DNA of 64,000 nt, taken from Flaccisagitta enflata. Its lineage: Eukaryota > Chaetognatha > Sagittoidea > Aphragmophora. A program made the position numbers and the translations under genes. Numbering within the stretch: position 1 is the stretch's first letter; the number at the start of each line of letters is the position of its first letter. Below, in pieces: positions 58,936 to 64,000 of the stretch. Under the pieces are notes generated by a model that was given only the letters and a program-made list of their open reading frames with translations, did not search any database and was not told the DNA's origin. The stretch is from positions 49,724,001 to 49,788,000 of the forward strand of contig OZ231128.1 in the NCBI GenBank assembly GCA_965153355.1. The letters are read 5' to 3'.

Positions 58936-59423
58936 CAAGGGCGGATACACAGCTACTCTAGTCGCGTGCAGGTGGGCAGGAGCAGTACTGGAGAAGGTCA
59001 CTGGGTCATATGGGCAGGAGCCGTATGCCAAAAAGCTTAAAAACACTGAAAAAGTAATAGTCGCAAAAGCGTTAGATGGTCAGCGGTACCCGTGCCCTGC
59101 TTAAGCAGGCTCTGATGAGGTTGAGGGGGGGAACAGGGCACCTAGAGACTGGAATCTGGGCCTTGGGGTTGGGATTTGGGCCTTGAGGGTGGGATTTGGG
59201 CCTCAAGACTGGGATTTGGGCCTCAAGACTGGGATATGGGCCTCAAGGCTGAGATATGGGTCAAGCGGCTGGGGGAAGGGGGGGGTATGGAGGAGGGGAA
59301 AATTCCCCATATGTGTGAAAGCATAGGTCATTGACCCCTTTGGGGCCGCTGCCCAAAAAAGGGACCGACCGACCAACGGACCGACATAGCAGGGTGTAGA
59401 GTCGCGTAGCACGCGGCTTAAAA
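58936..59423 (+). mobile_element. Composite terminal-hairpin element (B 5' block, D core, B hairpin)
   Basis: AACAAGGGCGGATACACAGC, TAGTCGCGTGC, AGGTGGGCAGGAGCAG and CATATGGGCAGGAGCC lead into AGTCGCAAAAGCGTTAG (59059) and GGTCAGCGGTACCCG. The GGGATTTGGGCCTCAAGACT minisatellite and one family D arm (59299-59355) follow. GACCGACCGACC, GGGTGTAG and the hairpin AGTCGCG-TAG-CACGCGGCT end it. Confidence 0.75.
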
Positions 59424-59425
59424 GA

Positions 59426-60113
59426 AGGCTTTTTTTCTGACATGGTTTATAGCAACTCCGTGTACACTTATGTATGCAAGAAATGGCTGTCCTGGCCAAG
59501 ATAGATCCAAAGTATGATGCATTGAGGTCTATAAGCCGTGTGGCGATCAAGGAATGACCGTTGTACAACTTATATTTCACCACCAAGTTAGAATTTTCAC
59601 AAAATAGCATACACACACTTTTTGATTCTTGATAAAATGATGACTGGTCTTCTAATCAGAGGAAAAAATTGCCACGAAAAAAAAATTTAAAAGTTTATTT
59701 GTACAAAATTTCAGCTCAATCGGTCAATTGGTTGCCAAGAAGATTTAATATCGTTTTCAAAAAAGGCTTTTGAATCAGCAATATTCTTTTTCAATTTTAC
59801 CTCTTACAACTCCATGTACGCAGGTTATGGCTCTCATGGCCATGATTGCTCTAAAGTATAATGCATTGGGGTCTATAAGCCGCATGGCGAGCCGAGACGA
59901 CCCGTAAATGACCCGCTCTACAACTTATCATTCACCATCAAGTCAAAATCGACACAAAACAGAATACACAAAATTTCTGAATCTTCTTGAAATCATATCT
60001 CTTCCTCTGATTGAAGAAAAAAATTCGGGACTGCACTCATTTGACGACAATTTTTTAGAAGTTTATCTGTACTAAATTTCAGCTCGATCAGTCAAGCAGT
60101 TGACAAGAAAATT
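59426..60113. repeat. Diverged ~340-bp tandem duplication
   Basis: Two direct copies (59426-59760 and 59766-60113). Shared landmarks are CAACTCC, TGTAC, GTCTATAAGCCG, AAGTTTAT, TGTAC and AAATTTCAGCTC. They are well diverged, so the event is old. Confidence 0.7.
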
Positions 60114-60116
60114 CAA

Positions 60117-60265
60117 TTTTTAGTTGTGGACACGCAACTCTTCCACTTGCCGATCAGTTTGTCCCTCCATCAGTAAGTAATATTTTTGAATTACGAGTGG
60201 TTTCTGCAACACTGCTCCTCCCCCACAATCCGCAACTGGATCGCTGTGTATCTGACCTTGTTTTT
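60117..60265 (-). mobile_element. Terminal-hairpin element, family C, compact
   Basis: TTTTTAGTTGTG-GACA-CGCAACT has a G-T wobble in the stem. Only a trace of tetranucleotide follows. GCTCCTCCCCCAC, AATCCGCAACTGGATCGC and GACCTTGTTTTT end it. Confidence 0.8.
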
Positions 60266-60266
60266 T

Positions 60267-60995
60267 TTTCTTCAAAAAGGATTTAAAGTAATTATCTGGC
60301 CTGTATATGATTGATTTGAGATGGGGAAGGAAATCAAAGGGGGAAAAAAGACAAGAAAAAGAAAATCTGAGGAAAATATTAATTTTTGGCAGTACCAAAT
60401 AAAAACACTGATTTGTAAAACACAATTTAATACTAGTCCAACTTTAACTACATATTTCATTGCTTTGTGATGAAGAAAATCATAGATTGTAAAAAGCGAT
60501 GTGGTGCATTGCAGGGAAGAAAATCAAACAAGGCCGGATACCCTAGTCGCGTGCCGGTGGGCAGGAGCAGTGCTGGAGAAGGTCAGAAATAAACCCACCT
60601 TTCAACTCATCAGAGTTCATGTATGTTTCTTTGTTCAATTCTTTCTTATATTTGAATTTTGTACAAAAATGATTTGACCTGGCCTGTATGTAATTAAGTT
60701 CCCCCCCAACCCGCCCCTCCCCATGGGGGGGGGGGAAGAAAATAAAAGGGTTTGGAGATGGGGAGGGAAATGAAAGGGGGAAAATGAAAAAAAAAAAAGC
60801 AAATTGGGGGAAAATAAAACTTTTGGCAGTACCAAATCATAAATTCTGATTAGTAAAACACAATTTAAACCTTTACTATACTGTTTCGCTGCCTTATGTG
60901 GAAGAAAATCATAGATTTTAAAACACAATGCGATGAGTTACGGAGAAGAAAACTAAAGGCAGGGGGGGAATCAAAAGCAACTTGATCATATACAT
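60267..60995. repeat. Dispersed repeat, two tandem copies
   Basis: Copy one 60267-60525 and copy two 60645-60995, offset near 390 bp. Shared words are CTGGCCTGTAT, GAGATGGGG, TTTTGGCAGTACCAAAT, GTAAAACACAATTTAA and GAAGAAAATCATAGATT. A third copy lies at 4790-5090. Confidence 0.75.
60527..60590 (+). mobile_element. Terminal-hairpin element family B, 5' fragment
   Basis: AAACAAGGCCGGATACCC, TAGTCGCGTGCC, GGTGGGCAGGAGCAG, then AAGGTC. It lies between the two dispersed-repeat copies. Confidence 0.7.
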
Positions 60996-61249
60996 CCCTG
61001 GAATTAACTGAGGGCTTTAAAAACAGCCGAACGAAATTGAAAAGGACTGATCGGATAATTTAAACATGATGGGAATTTTTCAATACTGTCAGTCAAAAAC
61101 CAAGGAACGTCTTTATATATAAACAGTCAAAAAGACAAAGAAAGGAAAACAGAGAGATAGATTCATAAGCGGTCAAGTAAAAGAACGGTAAAACAGATTT
61201 GCAAGAAGCAGAGAAAAATCATTAATTTCACTGCAGTGGTATCAAACTT
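60996..61249. other. No gene recognised
   Basis: AT-rich unique spacer. Confidence 0.4.
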
Positions 61250-61850
61250 AAATTCCGCCCTAAAAAAGGTTCCCGCGCGCGTAGAAAGTTGCGCATGGGC
61301 TCGTTCAGTCAGGTTTTTGCAAAGGAACATTGTGAGGTGGGCGCAAAGGCACGATTTGGCGCATTTCCGGGATGCAACCAGCGTACTGGTCAGTTGTCTG
61401 TTTATTTTTTCATCATCATCGGAATCTGGTCAGTCTTCTGTTTGTCTTTTCATCATCGTCGGAATCTGGTCAGTCTTCTGTTTGTCTTTTCATCATCGTT
61501 GGAATCTGGTCAGTCTTCTGTTTGTCTTTTCATCATTGTTGGAATCTGGTCAGTCTTCTGTTTGTCTTTTCATCATCGTCAGAATCTGTACAGTCTTCTG
61601 TTTGTCTTTTCATCATCGTCGGAATCTGGTCAGTCTTCTGTTTGTCTTTTCATCATCATCGGAATCTGGTCAGTCTTCTGTTTGTCTTTTCATCATTGTC
61701 GGAATCGGAGAGCTTCTTGATTGATTGTCTAATCATCTGAGTGGGCAGGAGTGGTGAATGAACGGAAACGAACGAATAAACAGGAATAACGTGTGGATGG
61801 ATAGCTCTTTTTTGTTCAATTGAATTTTCGAAGAAGGAATTCAAAAAGAA
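61250..61850. repeat. Locus 2 of the rearranged duplication
   Basis: Inverted block Y (61250-61392; CCCGCGCGCGTAGAAAG, GAACATTGTGAGG), a 40-bp tandem array, then direct block X (61707-61849; TTCTTGATTGATTG, GAGTGGGCAGGAGTGG, GTGTGGATGGATAGC). X looks nearly identical to 58275-58418. Confidence 0.85.
61386..61703. repeat. 40-bp tandem repeat, about 8 copies
   Basis: The unit starts GGTCAGTCTTCTGTTTGTC and ends CATCATCGTCGGAATCT, with substitutions only. 40 bp is not a multiple of three, so three overlapping false frames arise. Confidence 0.92.
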
Positions 61851-62596
61851 AAAAGAAACCCGATTCAATCTTTTTTATTCAGCTGATCAAACAATTTCAG
61901 CTGCCCGGACGCGTGTCCGTCTCTCGGCATCCACGAGCAATTATGCATCGCTTTTCATATCCTGTTTCATCTCTTCTTTTCTTTTCTCTCTCCTTTTTAG
62001 ATGATTGTTTATTTGAGAAATTCTCTTTGTTCGTCCTTCACTCCAATCATTAATCAACTCTGACCGTTCCAGCATCTATTTTCTACTCTTGTCCAATTTG
62101 CACCCATCCTCCTCCAACAGGCTGACCCTTTCTTCATAATGAGCTTGTTCACTGTTTCTCTCTCTATATATATCTCTCTCTTCCTCTTTTGCTCTCTCTC
62201 TCTTTCCATTCGTTTGTGTCTGCTTTTGTTTCTGCACCGCTGGTTTTGTCTTGAAAATGTTCACATAGAGAGAAAGAGAGAAAAAATTGTGTTGGTTCCA
62301 TTTTGACACATGGTTTAGCTCTTTGAGAAACGAAAAGAATGAATGGAAGTCTGATTGATTGATGACTTGTGAGGAGAAATAGAAAAGAGAGTGAGAAAAA
62401 AAATTATGAAGGAAGAAAAAAAAAAGAAACAAAGGGGAAAAAAAAGCCATGAGGAAAATAGGGATGGGGAATGAACAGGATATTTGTTTGTCAACTCATA
62501 CCCATTTGTATGGTCACTGGTCAGCTTGACTTATTGCTATTCAACTTTATAAAACCATTAAAGCGCGTGAAAGTGCATGAATCAAAATGGATCAAG
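61851..62596. other. No gene recognised
   Basis: Unique DNA with CTCTCTCT-rich patches near 62160-62200. No domain recognised. Confidence 0.4.
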
Positions 62597-62803
62597 ACCG
62601 GTTACACGGCTACCAAAAGTGCACGCAGGGGGACGAGGGCAGTGATAAAAGCTAAACAAGCCTTTGAGCAAAGGATGCGAAAACAACCCTTACACCCCCC
62701 CCCCCCTCAAAAAGACTAAATGTTGCGAGCCTACCAAAGGGCATAGAGACCGACTTACAGAAGTAGGATGCAGGTTTTAAAGTCGCGTGCACGCGATTAA
62801 AAA
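62597..62803 (+). mobile_element. Terminal-hairpin element, family B, diverged
   Basis: AGACCGGTTACACGGCTACC, AAAGTGCACGCAGGGGG and GACGAGGGCAGTG, then GAGACCGACTTACAG. The hairpin is AGTCGCGTG-CACGCGATT AAAAAC. The outermost AACAAG is lost. Confidence 0.68.
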
Positions 62804-63034
62804 CAACAACATAAAACGGGATTGGAGGGCATGGTCATATACAAGAGTTTCCATTTGCTGAGACAAATTTGTGTCCCTTCTAACTACATCGTTGGTGAAT
62901 TCCTTTAGCTTTATCTCCGGTTATCATCAAGTTTTCATTTTGCAGATGTCGTCATTACTCACTGGCTGGCCGTCTCTTCTCCGTCTCTCTGATTCTATCC
63001 CTGTCTCTGTCCGCTTCGCCATCTTTTCACCTTC

Positions 63035-63162
<128 letters not shown>

Positions 63163-63262
63163 AAGAAATAACATGTAAGCGAATTGAATCAAGTTTGTTG
63201 TCAGTGAAGCAAATTGATGCGGTTTACCTCATTGATTGTCAGACTCAAATTCCCTCTGCTCT

Positions 63263-64000
<738 letters not shown>

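Noticed and set aside
61386-61703. CRISPR-like array
   Set aside because: The 40-bp units are contiguous with no unique spacers, and the context is eukaryotic repeats without cas genes.
61236-61724. Three overlapping frames of 122-162 residues
   Set aside because: They are the three phases of the 40-bp tandem repeat. The same peptide recurs shifted in each frame.

Overview
This is repeat-dominated, gene-poor eukaryotic DNA, most likely from an animal. It carries GT-AG introns, Tc1/mariner-type and hAT-type DNA transposons, and dense, very long microsatellites. There are no closely packed ORFs, no operons and nothing prokaryotic. The species cannot be named from the sequence. Most long open frames in the window are translations of stop-free simple repeats and are not genes.

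The only confident gene is on the minus strand at about 8.83-9.40 kb. Three exons, separated by introns of 31 and 62 nt, rebuild the end of a C-linker and a cyclic-nucleotide-binding-like domain of the HCN/CNG/KCNH channel type. Its upstream and downstream exons were not found. A possible unknown exon lies at 1702-1926 (-). Two decayed Tc1/mariner transposases lie at 31.3-31.9 kb and 38.95-39.55 kb.

The dominant component is a set of about 30 short interspersed elements, here called terminal-hairpin elements. All start (A)ACAAG and end in a 6-9 bp hairpin followed by CTAAAA. A tetranucleotide microsatellite (GTCC/GTCG/GTCT) sits just inside the hairpin. Several families (called A-G here) differ in hairpin sequence. 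In families A, B and C a motif near the 5' end changes together with the hairpin arm. The architecture resembles non-autonomous Helentron-associated elements (HINE, DINE-1, mini-me), but no Rep/helicase ORF is present. The cores are variable satellites: 9-bp, 10-bp (often A-tract-phased), 15-bp or 20-21-bp units, some folded into long inverted repeats.

Other mobile DNA has clean boundaries. A 3.58-kb foldback element (12487-16066) has 0.8-kb arms and an 8-bp target duplication. A 955-bp hAT-like element (37145-38099) is nested in a terminal-hairpin element with an 8-bp duplication. A 1.15-kb hAT-like element (22761-23907) is nested in another. Several TA-flanked mariner-type MITEs lie at 41.1, 44.7, 47.3 and 48.4 kb. 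Further dispersed repeats occur in two or three copies.

Layout: 0-5 kb terminal-hairpin elements and satellites; 5-11.4 kb lower-repeat DNA with the channel gene and two 10-bp-satellite elements; 11.6-12.0 kb compound microsatellite; 12.2-16.1 kb foldback element; 16-30 kb microsatellites with nested elements at 22-24 kb; 30-38 kb repeat tracts, mariner relics, a (CAA)n expansion and nested hAT; 38.7-46 kb stacked elements; 46-50 kb MITEs; 50-64 kb elements and rearranged duplications.
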